From positions 1,054,001 to 1,118,000 of the forward strand of contig MU006233.1 of the NCBI GenBank assembly GCA_010093685.1: a stretch of DNA of 64,000 bases. Reading direction: 5' to 3'. A program made the translations under genes and the position numbers. Positions 35,022-47,252 of this stretch are shown here, piece after piece (the stretch's first letter is position 1; the number at the start of each line of letters is the position of its first letter). The notes under the pieces were generated by a model that saw nothing but the letters and a program-made list of their open reading frames with translations, was not told the DNA's origin and searched no databases. This stretch comes from Ophiobolus disseminans (lineage: Eukaryota > Ascomycota > Dothideomycetes > Pleosporales > Phaeosphaeriaceae).

Positions 35022-37458
35022 GCTGGCAATGCTTCCTTCACCGACTACCCAGTGGATAGTCCTATGCTCACTGCCTCTGGAAAAAATCCAGTGTTGCCTC
35101 TATCGTCCCTGTCTGTCCATATCAGCACCTTAATTCAGCTGGCCATCGCCAGTGATATGCGCCTGGTTTAAACGTATGCGCATCTTCTCTCTAGGACGTA
35201 TACAACGATGGATATGGCGTCGGGAGGTCTACGCACCTATTTCGGGGGGTTGTGTGCGCTGCACGAGGGACGGTACTGGTGCCAGTTAGCGGACATCGGA
35301 GCCCCTCATTTCCTCACTATCGTACTGACGGGATGATCTCGGTCCACGGAACTGAAGATGCTGATATCCAACGCCTGCGATGACCAACAATGAAGCTCGA
35401 CCGCAACCGGAATGTTTGTCGGTGGTGGTGGAGGTGTCGATGCCCGAAGACCAGCGGTACAGCTTCAATGCCAAGCCACACGTAGGCGCAGTGATGTGGC
35501 CAAAAAAGTCGCCAAAAGGAACGTTGAAGTGCAAGCAAAGATAGCAGATCAGTATGACTGTAGCTCGGCTGCTGAAGAGAGTATGTAGCAAATCACAATA
35601 TACATGCAGAGGTATTCAGGTTGTCGACGTGCACCTACATATCAGCCTTGAGTGCCGTGTGGTGCTTGCGACGCTAGTATCTAAAGAGGATTGGTAATTG
35701 ATCTGATCTCGTCAATCACCACGGCTTCATGGGGCTTGCCACGCTTCCATCATGTTCCAAGCAATTTGTCACGTTCGTCTATCGTCCAGCGAGTGTGTCC
35801 AATGTGTTTGAGAGCATATCTTGTCTGTAATAGCTACCGGTACATGCGCTCACGCTCTCTGCATGCTCAATTGACCATGACTAATGCCTTGGAACGTCCC
35901 GAATATCCCGTGGTATTGAAGTATCTCGAAGTTGCTGTGCCTCGGGATTGGTTATAAAAAGACGATCACGGCCCATCCAGGTTTCACTGCACCATGAACA
36001 TATTCGTACTTCTTCAAGGACCCTGAGGGACGGCGCCCAAAGCCATGGAACGCAACCGCCTTCTCGGCGTCCGGATCAATCAACGCCGACGCGCCCACTC
36101 GTTCCTGCATGCCATGAGCAAATGCTGACCCCGCGTTGGCGCACTCCTCAAGCTGCGAACCTTCCATTCTAAACCTCATGAGACGACGTGATTGACTTCT
36201 CATGACCCTCCACGATAGCGACATCAGCCGCGCCTTTTGCATCCGCTTAGGTGTTCCTTATCGATACGCTTGACGGGCTACGTCATAATGTGGCATGAAG
36301 GCAGAAGTCGTACGTCGCCTCGAGGTCAGCGCATGGACAAGACTTTACATCGAGTTTCTCGGATGGCAGAGAACACACGGCTAGCAGGAATGTCGACTCC
36401 ACAGCCTGTCACGTTTGAGTTGAAGCAGTAACGTGCCTTCGAATTAAAGGCATTCATGGATTCATCCAAGACGAGAAGGGAGCGGCGGTTTGTCGCATCA
36501 AGAAGGTGAAAATGATATGAAGACAGCAGACTTTCGTCGATGCTCTTCGCAATACAGCATCGTTCTTGTCGATACTGAGTACAATGGCTTATGACAGTTG
36601 CCCACGATCCACATGCACCGTGGACCTTCATCGTCACGCCAAATCCCCGACTGGCTTCCGATCATGCACGACCATCGTTTGCCCATCATGCTCGCCCAAC
36701 GGGATAAACCATCTGTCTTTGACCGAAGACACTTGCCAAGCACGCAGCGGCAGTCAGTCACTTATTCCTTGATACCTCACCGGTACTCTGGTGTATTGCA
36801 TATACGTGTCAAAGATATGAGCCCCAGAGTTGAAATCGAACGTGTCGATGCCTGGTCGTTGCGACGGAAACCGACTCTGTACCATGGTTGGGTAGCGAGG
36901 GACCCGTTTATAACTGTGCATTGGCCAAAGCTCGACCTACCGTACACGTCTTCGCTAGTAATGAGACGAATTGAAATGTTGGAAAAAGAACGTGAGTAGC
37001 CGTTTGTTGGTTCCCGGTTCCTGCATTGAGCCGTTGGCCGGGTGCTATTGTCGTAACGAACACTCGTCTCAATCGCATCATCAGAGAACCTTGCAAGTTG
37101 CACGCAGTAATGGGCTGAGCACACTATTTCTTCTGCAAGAGGTCCTATTTTCCAATGCAAAGTTCCTTCCTCGCTGTCGTGTTCGCCCCTTCTGCGTTTG
37201 CTCGTGGCACCAGCAAACTCACCGGAATCACGCACGTCCCTAAGATTCGATACACACTCGCTCAAATATTGTCCGTACCTCCTCCTCATCGTACGAATAG
37301 GTTTGCTCTTCCGTTGTGGGCCCTCAAATAACGTTGCTGGCGCCTTCACTTCACATCGCCACACCCCCCACTTCACTTCACGCTAATTCCTTCTCTACAC
37401 AAAGCCAGCGTCAACAACGCTCTGCACATTCAACTGCAACCGCTCGAATCTCAAAATC
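35022..37458. other. Long gene-poor stretch
   Basis: No gene can be firmly supported. Two minus-strand frames look faintly protein-like and may be decayed coding sequence: about 35952-36200 (MEGSQLEECANAGSAFAHG) and about 36350-36540 (SLLVLDESMNAFNSKAR). A frame of 199 codons at 36777-37376 overlaps the promoter of the RTA1 gene and has a shadow-like Arg/Ser composition. The final 300 bp are the 5' region of that gene. Confidence 0.4.
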
Positions 37459-38614
37459 ATGTCAGACACCGACTCCGATATGTCCCCACCGGACACGTAC
37501 CCGGCAAACCCTTACGCGGGTCAAGATGTGTCAATCAAGTGCACCTGGAAGTTATGTGGAATCAATATCTCAATGTTCGAATATCGCCCCCTCAAGGCCG
37601 CCAATCTCGCCTTTGCGGTGCTCTTCGGTATCTGTGCCCTCGCCTTCTTACTCCAGGGCTTCCGCAGCAAGAAATGGCTCGGCTTCACGATCGCCATGGC
37701 GGGTGGTTGTTTGATCGAGGTCGCTGGCTATGTTGGACGTTACGTCGCGTATGAAGACCTCTGGAGCCAGGTATGTCACTTTGAGATGGGAACAGATGCA
37801 GGGATTGACAGATATCCAGGATCCCTTCCTCATCCAGGTTGTGTGCCTCACCATCGCACCGGCGTTCCTCGCTGCGGGCATCTACCTCTGTCTCAAGCGC
37901 ATCGTAATCGTTTTCGGCAAGGAGAACTCGCGCATCAGTCCACGCTCCTACCCCCGCTTCTTCATCGCCTGTGACTTCGTCTCGCTCGTCCTGCAAGGCG
38001 CTGGCGGCGGTCTCGCTTCTACCAGTGTACAAAGCAAAAAGTCCCCGAAGCTCGGCAACAATCTCATGAAGGCTGGTCTCATAGTCCAAGTCGTCAGTAA
38101 ACCCTAGTGTGCACAGTACGTGTGCGACATTGCTAACCTCGTGCACCATCACTAGGTCACACTGCTCGCTTTCATGGTTCTGGCGCTTGACTTCGGCATC
38201 CGCACCATTCGCCGCATCCACGCTCTCGGCACTCAGAACGCTCTTAGCTCCCAACATGCTAATCTGCGCAAGAGCATAGCTTTCAGAGGCTTCCTTATTG
38301 CGCTGGCGATTGCGACAGTATCCGTATTCACGCGCTGTGTCTTCCGAGTTGCGGAACTGAGCCAAGGGTGGGAAGGGCCCTTGATGAAGAAAGAGAATCT
38401 TTTCATCGGATTCGAGGGTGTCATCCTTGTCGTGTCGGTCGTTCTTCTCGCCATCTTGCATCCAAGCCGCTGCATTGGGGAGACAGATACCGAGACATTG
38501 GCTGTACACGCTGGCGGCAAGTCGTCATGGTATGGTAGGAAGAAGCGGATTGTGGCCGAGGGAAGCAGCATGGAGGACCTGAAGTCGAAGGATTCGGGAC
38601 ATGTCCATGCCTAG
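37459..38614 (+). CDS. RTA1-like membrane protein
   Basis: RTA1/RTM1-family proteins are seven-helix fungal membrane proteins linked to resistance to toxic lipids and azoles and to lipid translocation. Three exons (37459-37770, 37820-38092, 38156-38614) with 49- and 63-bp introns give 347 residues. Seven hydrophobic segments can be counted between residues about 50 and 300. Family blocks include WLGFTIAMAGGCLIEVAGYVGRY, QVVCLTIAPAFLAAGIYLCL, FVSLVLQGAGGG and FRVAELSQGWEGPL with an adjacent ENLFIGFEG. Both exon junctions fall in typical positions. The tail is basic and polar. The exact substrate cannot be inferred. Confidence 0.93.
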
Positions 38615-39442
38615 GACCGGAATTGAGTGTGCAGTGTGAGAGGCTCATCACGAGAGAAGAGATGTAGAGGTGTGTGGTCATTGTAGTGATCGGCCATACT
38701 GCCTCCTGGCACACTGGAAAAGCGTATTTCGGCTCGATTCACAGGTGTAGTATGAAGAACGATGCTTTAGTATGACGCAAGTACTTCTTTACAAATGTTT
38801 CAACGTGTCCCAATTGAATTGATCATTTGTGGATATACAAAATTCGTTTGATGTTGTTGCATTGAACGTGTAGTAGCAGGTGGCGTCAACACATTTTCTA
38901 GAGTGCCTCATGCCGCATCTCACACTCGTACCTACCTGCTATACCTACTAGTTCTAATTATTGAAAGTTCTGTCCCATAACGAATTGGGGTTCAAGTTGC
39001 CGATAATGTTTGCAAGTTTGCTATTTAATTCGTTGTTCACGTTCATTGTATTATCCAGAGAGCCAGCACCTCTAAAATTAAACACCAAAATCCGGCCTGG
39101 AGCACGTCAGGACACTTGCGACAGCGGGTCTCAATCACAAGAAAGGCTCTTGTCGGTCTTCGATTACTCCTGCGCGCCTGCCTTCCGCTGATCGGCACTT
39201 CGAGACCACCTGGCCCACTCTGCGTGTCTCCTTCACCTGGCCCGTTTGCTCGAGCCAACAGCGTCCCGCTACTTACCGCGTCAAATACCGCACTAATAAC
39301 GTAGCCTGACTCACCTCAGCAACTTTTCAGGTTAAAAACTTTTGCGGCCTCTGATTGTAGTCCTCAACCTCCCACAACAGCTTCTACTCGACCACCACAA
39401 CAAACCACATCGTAGCCAACAACTACCAACAATAACAACATC
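38615..39442. other. Intergenic, no gene seen
   Basis: AT-rich 3' flank of the RTA1 gene and the promoter of the BTB gene. No repeat or RNA gene recognised. Confidence 0.5.
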
Positions 39443-40882
39443 ATGAACCAAGCTGAAGATGTTGAGGTCATCCTCGGCCACAAGCGCCGCTACAAGTTCC
39501 ACTCTGGAACTCTGGCGCGCAATTCCACCCTCTTCGCGGAATTGCTCACTGAGCCCAATGCGGCAAAGTTGAGCAACAAAGCCCGCAATGCCGGCATCAA
39601 GGTCCGCTGGATGATTGAGCTCACCAGGATCCCATGCGCTCAGTACCCCGCCGGCTGTCTTGAACTCGTGGTACGTCCAGGAGCATCTCAACCTACTTCC
39701 ACTTGCGAGTTTCAACACTGACATGTACGCCTACAGGAACTTACACCCACCGGCGATCGCGCAGATGGCCGCACTGGCATCATTGTCAACGAGAACGGTC
39801 GTGTTCCTCAAGCTCATCAGGCCTTCGCGCACTACGAGGCCATCTTCTACTCCTTTTACAACAAGGAGCTCACCATCGACGACACGGAGATGTCCGCCGC
39901 GCTGGCTGATTGCTACCAGCTCCTTCAGATCTCGGACTACCTTGGTTGCACCGGCCTCATCAGCAAACCCATTGAAGTCGCCCTCCTCAAGCACGGCCAG
40001 GACCTCTTTCGCTCCATCCACTCCGCCCCGCAAGCCTGGGTCGAGATGTCGTACCGCATCCGCAGCGAGATGATCTTCAAGGAGTGCATGGTGCACCTCG
40101 TCGGTAACTGGAAAGCCATCAAGCTCCGCCAGTCCGCCACCGACGCCCTCCGCGAAGTCCCCGGCCTCCGCGCCCTCATCGAGAAGTACCACCGCGGCCT
40201 CCTGCTGCAGTGCAAGAACCTCGAGCTAGGCATCATGTCCCTCTACCCCGGCGACATGCGCCTCCCCGTCGAAGACCTGCCCATCAAGCGCGAAGCCTTC
40301 GCCAAAGACATCCTCGTGTGGATGGCGCTCACCTTCTTCCGCCACTGGATCGGGCAGCGCCTCATCATGGAGAAAGGCCGGCACTCGGCCGACTGCGGCT
40401 TCGAACTCTACAAGCAGATCGGCACCGCGGGCGAAGCCTACATGGACAAATCCGTCATCAACCAGTTTCACACCAAGTTCCCCATGACCAAGAAGGCCAT
40501 GAACGTGCTCGAGAACCACCTCCTCGAGATCAAGGAGTGCATGAAGGGCGTCGTCGACTCCCACAAAATCCTCAAGTCCACTTGCCAACTCGACATCCAC
40601 CGCTTCCCCGTGCCATACCTCACGTGCACAGACTTCAAGCGCGCGGACTTCCCCTGGCTCAAGGACGACGAGGCTCTCGGCGAGGCGCGCGTCGTGCCGG
40701 CCAAGCGCGAGTACAAGCCCGGCGGCAACGAGATTGCGCGCCAGAACCTCGAGACTACGAAGCGCTACCAGGAGCGTAGTTTGAGTGTTGAGGACGACTT
40801 GGAGGACGAGGAGGATGGGTTTGGGGACGACGATGAGGAGGACGAGGTGCAGGATCCGAGGAAGCGCGCGCGTACGGGATAG
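39443..40882 (+). CDS. BTB/POZ-domain protein
   Basis: BTB domains mediate dimerisation and often recruit cullin-3 ubiquitin ligases. In fungi most such proteins are uncharacterised. Two exons (39443-39670, 39737-40882) with a 66-bp intron give 457 residues. The BTB fold occupies about residues 5-150: DVEVILGHKRRYKFHSGTLA, then AIFYSFYNKELTIDD and the LADCYQLLQISDYLGC helix. The middle is helical with several Trp and Cys residues. The C-terminus is strongly acidic (DDLEDEEDGFGDDDEEDE) followed by RKRAR, which could act as a nuclear signal. The coding part is GC-rich, with mostly C-ending codons, suggesting good expression. Confidence 0.85.
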
Positions 40883-41413
40883 GATTCCGTGCCGAAGCGG
40901 GGGGAACTGTGTCCTTGGGCCGGTGAGCTTTGTGTTGCGCCGTGTGAGTGCCAGGAGAGGTTTGAGAAGTGTGTGGCGTAGTGGATGGAATGGTTGGTCT
41001 GGTGGTTTGATGGATTGGTGGTCTTGCATGGTATGGTGTTCAGGTGTTTGGAGCTCGTATGATCAAGTGTTTCCCTGGGAAAAGTGCTTGAATATACCGG
41101 ATAGAAGGACATGCTACGGAGCTGACTCGGTTTGCTTCTACGTATCAGCATAGTTGAAACAGAATCTCAACTTTCAGACTGAAATCTTGTCTTTGCTTTG
41201 TGTGGTATTGTCAGTAACTCAGTTCAACATGTGCGACGTATTGACGAAAAGAAATTGTTGTCCTTTATACAGTAGCTGCGACCAGCTTGAGGATCAGTCC
41301 TTTGATGCTCTCGCCCCATGCCTGAGCATCGCAAGATTCATGCTTAGTGGCATTGCCTATCTCCCACTCCCCATTTCCCTCTCATCCCCATATCCCTCCC
41401 CTCCCTTCCCACT
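40883..41413. other. Convergent intergenic region
   Basis: 3' flanks of the BTB gene and the complex I subunit gene. Contains a C/T-rich stretch near 41370-41410. No gene recognised. Confidence 0.55.
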
Positions 41414-41756
41414 CTACTCGTCATCAAACCCCGTCGGCCTCGGTCTCGCTCCCTTGGGTACTATACACAGTCAGCTCACACCCTGAACCCCCTCCTTTGC
41501 CTAAACCCCCTCATCCCATCCCATCCCTCCCATTCCCCCTCGTTATATTGGTAAACGTACTCGGATAAGTCATCGGAATCTTCGCAATCTGCTCCTCGCC
41601 CATATACCTGCGTATCGGCGGGACCGTAACCACAAGTACAGGCCCAGTCAATCCAACAACGATGCTGTAGAAGTACGCAGGCTTGTTGATGGAGGCCCAT
41701 TTTAGGTAGCGCAGCGGCGTCTGGAAGAAGCGTGGGGAGGCGGGGGGGCCGGACAT
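41414..41756 (-). CDS. nuo9.5: NADH-ubiquinone oxidoreductase 9.5-kDa subunit
   Basis: An accessory subunit of mitochondrial complex I, known from Neurospora. Start at the ATG at 41756 (MSGPPASPRFFQTPLRYLKW). The first exon (41561-41756) holds the single transmembrane segment (YSIVVGLTGPVLVVTVPPIRR) and ends in KIPMTYP. A 100-bp intron with a GTACGT donor and CTGAC branch leads to a 47-bp last exon (41414-41460) encoding a PKGARPRPTGFDDE ending, which matches the family C-terminus in position and pattern. Total 80 residues, close to the usual length. Without the intron the frame ends in an unrelated sequence, so the small exon is well supported. The divergent WBP1 gene begins about 300 bp away. 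Confidence 0.9.
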
Positions 41757-42055
41757 GATGTTACGAAGCTGGCAACGAGTCAATCCACGCTATACAGTGA
41801 GACTAAAAGGGTGCGCATGATGTTCGTACAGTATGTGTGGTTCTATCGGTATATGTGGAGGGACTCAATTCCCCGGGCTCTTGTCGCAATGCGTGATGCG
41901 CGGTGGTGATGGAGTTGATGTCGAGAGCTGCCCTAGAGCACCAATCGGCGCGTAACAATTCTCCGGTACCGATCGGGTCTTGGCGTTGCATACGTCTCCC
42001 ATATCGCGCTATGGCTCCACGCATACACATTGACAAGTCAACTTTCCTCTGCACA

Positions 42056-43694
42056 ATGAGGTGGGCTTTTTCTTCTGCGCTGGTGCTGGTGTGGACTGCG
42101 GTTGTGGCGGCGAAGAGCTTCTCGGGCAATCGGTTGTTGGTGGTGTTGGAGGAGCAGGGCGAGCGCGAGAAGTATAGCGTGTTTTTGGAGGACTTGACTT
42201 GTAAGTCTGGTTTATTTCTTGGAGATTGGAAGTGGAGATGGGATAGGGAGGTTGGAGTGGCTTGGGGGGCAATTGACGGGAGGGAGGTTCCGGAGCTTGA
42301 GGTTGGCTGTGCTTTCAAGATGGCATTCTTGGATTTGGAGCTGTACTTGAGTTTGGAGAATAATGCTAACATGCGGTTACAGCTCGAGGATACACAACAA
42401 CCGTCGAATCACCAAAGGCGGACAAGCTCTCGCTCTTCAGACATGGCGAGCGAGCATACGACCACGTCCTTCTCCTTCCCGCGAAGTCGAAAGGCCTCGG
42501 CCCTGCGCTCACCGCGAACAACATCCTCGAATTCTTGAAGAAGGAAGGAAACATCATCATTGCCCTCTCCAGCGAATCAGGCACACCCACTGCTGTTCAA
42601 TCAGCACTCCTCGAGCTCGATATCAGCATTCCGGCGGACAAGGGCGCGGTCGTCGTCGACCACTTCAACTATGATGCTACCTCAGCTTCCGAGAAGCACG
42701 ACGTTCTGCTCCTTGAGCTTCCCGGCGCGATTCGATCGAGCATCAAGAACTACTTTGGGGGTGACGGATACATTGCGGTACCACGCGCCGTTGGCCAGGT
42801 CCTCGGAAACGAGTCGCCGCTTCTAGCACCCGTTCTTCGCGCTCCCAGCACCGCATACAGCTATAACCCCAAGGACGAGGCTGAGGCGGTCGAGGACCCA
42901 TTCGCGGTCGGCAAGCAGCTGAACCTGATCTCGACAATGCAGGCCAACAACGCAGCGCGTTTGACTGTTGTCGGATCTGCCGAGCTTCTCCAGAACAAGT
43001 GGTTCTCCGAGAGCGCCAAGTTGGCTGGCAAGACCATCAAGACGGCCAACCGCGAGTTCGCGCACAAGCTGTCTGCCTGGACTTTCAAAGAAACTGGAGT
43101 ACTGAAGGTTGGCAAGATCATCCACTACCAGGACGAAGGCAAGAGCAAAAAGATGAACACCAGCACTGCCGTTCCAGAGAACAATCCCGGCATCTACCGC
43201 GTCAAGACCGACGTCGTAAGTCACAGCTCCCATCCTCACCCTTACCCTCACACCTCAAACTAACCATACCCCAGCACTTCCAAGTCGAAATCTCCGAATA
43301 CTCAAACGACCACCTCATCCCCTTCACCCCCGCCTCCACCGACAACATCCAGCTCGAATTCAGCATGCTCTCCCCCTTCCAGCGCCTCAACCTCTCGCCC
43401 ATCGCCCAAACCGCAAACGCGACCATCTTCGGCGTCGCGTTCAAAACTCCAGACCAGCACGGCATCTTTAACTTCCGCATCAACTACCGCCGCCCTTTCC
43501 TCACAAACATCGACGAGAAGCGCCAGGTCACCGTCCGCCACTTTGCGCACGACGAGTGGCCGCGCAGTTGGCAGATTAGCGGCGCGTGGGTCTGGATTGG
43601 TGGCATTTGGGTTACGGTTGCGGGGTGGTTGGCGTTTGTGGCGCTGTGGCTTTGGAGTAAGCCGGCGGAGAGGAGTGTGAAGAAGACGCAGTAG
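42056..43694 (+). CDS. WBP1: Oligosaccharyltransferase subunit WBP1 (OST48)
   Basis: Subunit of the ER oligosaccharyltransferase that moves the preassembled glycan from dolichyl diphosphate to asparagines of nascent proteins. Three exons (42056-42200, 42383-43215, 43275-43694) with 182- and 59-bp introns give 465 residues. The first about 20 residues are a signal peptide. The luminal domain has the family blocks NRLLVVLEE, YDHVLLLPAKSKGLGPALT and LNLISTMQANNAARLTVVGS. A single C-terminal transmembrane helix (WVWIGGIWVTVAGWLAFVAL) is followed by a short cytoplasmic tail ending KKTQ, a dilysine ER-retrieval signal. Length and order are as in other ascomycetes. A housekeeping gene, presumably essential. 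Confidence 0.96.
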
Positions 43695-44180
43695 AATGGT
43701 GTTGGGGAGGTGGGGAGTGGAGATGGTGGGACGTGGAAAGTAGAATACCCGTTTGGCAATGTGTGGTATGTATATTAAGGATGGAGTTTTTTGACTTGGC
43801 GGGAGTGATAAAAGCTAGCCTCGAATTTAGAATTGAAAGGTTCCTTCACACTGGGTCTACATTCGATGATAGCTGATGTTTCCCCGCCGGTTCTTGTGGT
43901 GTCTTGACTTTTCTCAAGCTGCGCAAGAGGCAGTAGCAGCTGAGTAAACATGTGAACCAAAATCGCAGCCTTTCATTGCCAGGGACGAAGAAGCGAACAA
44001 TCCTCTACTTGTCGGGCAAGAGGTTCGAGGGGACGAGCACCGCCTACACATTAGCCCTCGCTATACTTCCAAGGTTTACACCATTCTAACTCCGCGACGA
44101 AGCAACCACACACCTTAACCATTCGGCCTTCAACATCAGAACTCTCAAATATCCTAAACCTTCAAAATCGACCATCAACC
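43695..44180. other. Intergenic, no gene seen
   Basis: 3' flank of WBP1 and the 5' region of the 2EXR-like locus. No ATG occurs between about 43960 and 44180. Confidence 0.5.
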
Positions 44181-45041
44181 GTGCACAACTCCATCCCCAC
44201 GTCCCCCAAAAACCCCACCCCTCGCCTCCTTGCCCTCCCAGCAGAACTCCGAAACACAATCTTCGCCTACGCCCTCACAGGAACGTGTACGTCCCACCTG
44301 CGCCCCATCCGCTATTTCTACACCGACCCGCCACTCCGCGTCGGCATCAACCAACTACAATTCGTCAACCGCCAACTGCTCGCCGAGACAAGGGACGTCG
44401 AGATCCTGCACAACGTGCTGTACTTTGATACCTGGCGTGCGGCCTCGCCTGTGAAAGAAGCTGAGGCGTACATCGCGACGTTGCCGCCGCACAAGCGCGG
44501 ATGGGTGCGTAACGTGGCGTTTGCGAGCGAGAGTAGGCATGAGAGACGTACGCTGGGGCATGTGGTGTGGTTAGAACAACTCGACGACTTTGGTGCAAAG
44601 TATTCGCACACGCGGGTGAAGTACATCTGTCCAAATCATCTGCGCGCCGATAACAAGGTAAAATTCGCGTTCCACACCGTCAAGATGGGGGCGGAGTATT
44701 CGCTCGCTTTGCGGGGCGATGTGTTGAGGCACTTGTTTGGCGTGGAGGAACATGTGCCTTCGCCGGATGCGTGTTGCTATAGGGGTTTGGGCACGTTGGG
44801 GAGCCGAGGGAAGATTAGGGTTTTCCCGCGCGTGAGGGAGGTGCCGGAGGGGTGGGAGAGTGAGGCGTGGAAGACGTATTGGGAGGGGAGGATGGAGGTG
44901 CGGGTGGGGGGGTTGGGGAATGGGTTAGGGCGGTTAGGGGGTGGATTGAGCATGGGATTTAGAGGAACTGCTGTTGCTGGTGATGACGATGAGAGAAAGG
45001 GGAGAGGTCGGCGTGAGCATGTGTTTTTAGAGATCAATTGA
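44181..45041 (+). pseudogene. 2EXR-like protein gene with lost start codon
   Basis: Open frame of 286 codons. The N-terminal pattern PRLLALPAELRNTIFAYAL, then INQLQFVNRQLLAETRDVE, is that of the fungal 2EXR family (F-box-like proteins, often in large families, function unknown). The frame has no ATG at its start: the codon where one is expected is GTG (44181), and neither the frame back to the preceding stop nor the next 200 bp upstream contains an ATG. One A-to-G change of the start codon explains this. An unseen 5' exon is the alternative. The rest of the frame is undamaged, with a Gly/Arg-rich C-terminus. It lies next to two other decayed genes, including a second 2EXR-like one. Confidence 0.55.
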
Positions 45042-45541
45042 CATTGCGATTGTGGAATGGGATAATGCTCGTTTTTCATGCCACGATCAGAGACTGGTTG
45101 AGGAAATACGCGCTGCGTCTGTGCAGTTGATGTGCAATAAAACTCAGATCGACTACTTGCAATTTTATTGCATGCGACACTTTTTCAAAATCATTTTAAT
45201 CTTGTTTCACGCAGATATCAGAACGTTGCCACTTAAGCGTCTGACTTCTGCAACACCAAAATGCCGAAGTCACTATAGTAGCCGAGTACAAAGACTTGAG
45301 TCTCTCGTTCCCCTATTTGTAATGGCTTTGTTGGCTTTTCCATTGTTGTCGCTCCACTTGAAGGTAACCAGCAACAAAAGTCACAAATACGTATACAAAG
45401 AAGGAACGTGAGAAGGATCAGCTACACAGGAAATATCAGCACTCAGCTACAACCGATTGTCAGCTGTACCACCATATCTTCAGAAAGAATTCTCCATCAA
45501 ATATCACCACGTACTACGTTAATAACCACACCACCAACACA
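45042..45541. other. Intergenic, no gene seen
   Basis: AT-rich, short frames only. The last 100 bp are a CA-rich leader typical of a fungal 5' untranslated region, before the following pseudogene. Confidence 0.5.
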
Positions 45542-46027
45542 ATGCACTTCACTCTCCCACTACCTCATCTCCGCCCAAGAAAAAACCCCGCCCCACCCGT
45601 CCCCCAACCCGCCTACCAATACACCTGCCTCTCCTCCACCAACACCACTTTTACCAGCTTTGCCTGGTGACGCGCCAACGCCTCAATCCATCACTTCTGC
45701 GCCGACGGCATCGACCTGCTCACACCCGCCACCCTACTCCACTCCACCATCCAGCAAGCCTACGTTGCACAACTGCAACTGGGCGTCGAGTGGGCGCAAC
45801 TCGGGAGCGGCCAGACGGGCTGCAACGACTGAAACGGGTCGCACCACCTGGACGAAAAAGTTTGTGTGGATACGGTCAAGTACAAGTAAGGGAATTATCC
45901 GATGCGCTGGAATGGGCCGGGTGGGTGTGTGGATTTCTGGATCATGGCACATGGGTTGGCGTGGAGTTGTAGGCCGGAGGATTATGAGGCGGTTAGTAAG
46001 GAGTGTAGGGGGTGGAGAGGAAAGTGA
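45542..46027 (+). pseudogene. Decayed gene for a cysteine-containing small protein, three internal stops
   Basis: From an ATG at 45542 one frame carries protein-like sequence for 161 codons but is interrupted by TGA (45668-45670), TGA (45830-45832) and TAA (45887-45889). The sequence continues sensibly across each stop: AYQYTCLSS, HHFCADGIDLLTPATLLHST, QLGVEWAQLGSGQTGC, then GCVDFWIMAHGLAWSCRPED, ending in a proper TGA. About six cysteines and several Trp suggest an exported or disulfide-bonded protein, but no clear signal peptide is seen. The family is not recognised. GTAAGG at 45886 could mimic a splice donor, yet the following sequence still reads as protein. Confidence 0.5.
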
Positions 46028-46294
46028 AGGGTGGTGTAGGGTATGGAACTGTGGTACGCTGATTTTGAGTTGCGGCGTCTGTTGTGGAGAATGGAATGGC
46101 ATTTGCAGTGTTCTGATACTTTGCATGGAAAAGATAATGAGCAGAACTAAACGAGACATATTTGCAAACAGGCGCACTGTTGGTACCGCTGGTACATGGT
46201 TACAAGTGGACGGCTCAGTTGCCTACCATCCTTGATCGCCGGCGCGCCCTGAAAATACATTTGCTACTCCGGTCACTCTAATGGCGGGGCCACC

Positions 46295-47252
46295 CTATTC
46301 AAGGCTTGAGATACCATTTGTGATCCACATGTGGATACAATGAAGCCAGTCGTCAGAGCATTCCTGGCTAGCTCCAAGCGCCTCGGCGTCATTGATCAGA
46401 AGTTGTGGATTCGAGGGCTCTCCATCCACCACCAGCTGTGTGGTGGGCCAAATAGAGAAGTTGTTGACGCCCTTAAGGACAAACTTAATGTTCCAGATTT
46501 CTCCCCAGTGCTTAGCCTCTCGGTACAGAACACGAGTCCACACCTGAGGACCCAGTAAAGTTCGCATAGCCACCAAGCCAGCTTCATTGCCATGCAGCGC
46601 CGTGGTGAGAGCCATACTCGAGGAAAGGAAGTTCAATGTCGGGTTCTGATCGGTGCGGTAGAAACCAAAGTTCTCAAAGTGGTAGCGCATCTTGATCTTT
46701 GGGTTCTGCTTGCAGAACATGGCGAGGGTAGGAAGGTCCGGCATCACGGGAGCTTTGCTCTGCATCATGGAAAGACATTCGACCCCAGAAGCGATGATGA
46801 CGGTCTAGAGCCACTCGAGTTTTGAGGGGGTCATCGGAGCAGCAAAACTGAATAATCACTGCTCGGCGGACATCCAGCATGGGCCGGAGGGGTCTGCAGG
46901 CAAGTCCGGGCCGGGGTGAAAGGGATTTGCTGGCTGACGTGAGAAAAGGACAGCATTGAACTGGCTATCCAATCCAGCAGTCTCAACGTAAAGTTGCTTG
47001 TTCACAAACTTGAGCTGGTTGTAAGTGGGATGACGATGGTACATAGTATCATCCATGTGCGTCGCATCCACGAGGCGATGCTGATGTGAAACAGAGGGGC
47101 GATATCGGCGAGTACACAGTACTAGGTTGGCGATGACGTAGAGGCGCCGTGGACATTAGCGCGAATTTGAAGATCTTATTCCGGATCTCGCCGGGTAACT
47201 GTAGAAGAGGCGACATCGTGTCGGCTGAGGGAACGTTCGCATGTGTTGGCAT
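46295..47252 (-). pseudogene. Decayed 2EXR-like gene
   Basis: Starts with an ATG at 47252 and the family block PLLQLPGEIRNKIFKFAL. About 100 bp later the reading frame changes, near 47050-47150. The next part, YNQLKFVNKQLYVETAGLD, has the spacing expected of the second conserved block. That frame then meets an in-frame TGA (46856-46858) and TAG (46805-46807), after which the same frame continues with good protein character (KIKMRYHFENFGFYRT, VWTRVLYREAKHWGEIWNIKF) to a normal stop at 46295. One frame change and two nonsense codons make it a pseudogene unless several introns are hidden. No strong splice sites flank the stops. Confidence 0.6.

Noticed and set aside
33314..35171. Long plus-strand frames of 137-233 codons
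   Set aside because: Antisense to the disordered Pro/Ser/His-rich gene at 33078-35021; composition is dictated by that gene.
36777..37376. 199-codon minus-strand frame
   Set aside because: Covers the promoter of the RTA1 gene, has shadow-like composition and no motif.
40226..41029. 267-codon minus-strand frame
   Set aside because: Antisense shadow of the GC-rich BTB gene, rich in Val, Leu, His and Asp as expected from its codons.
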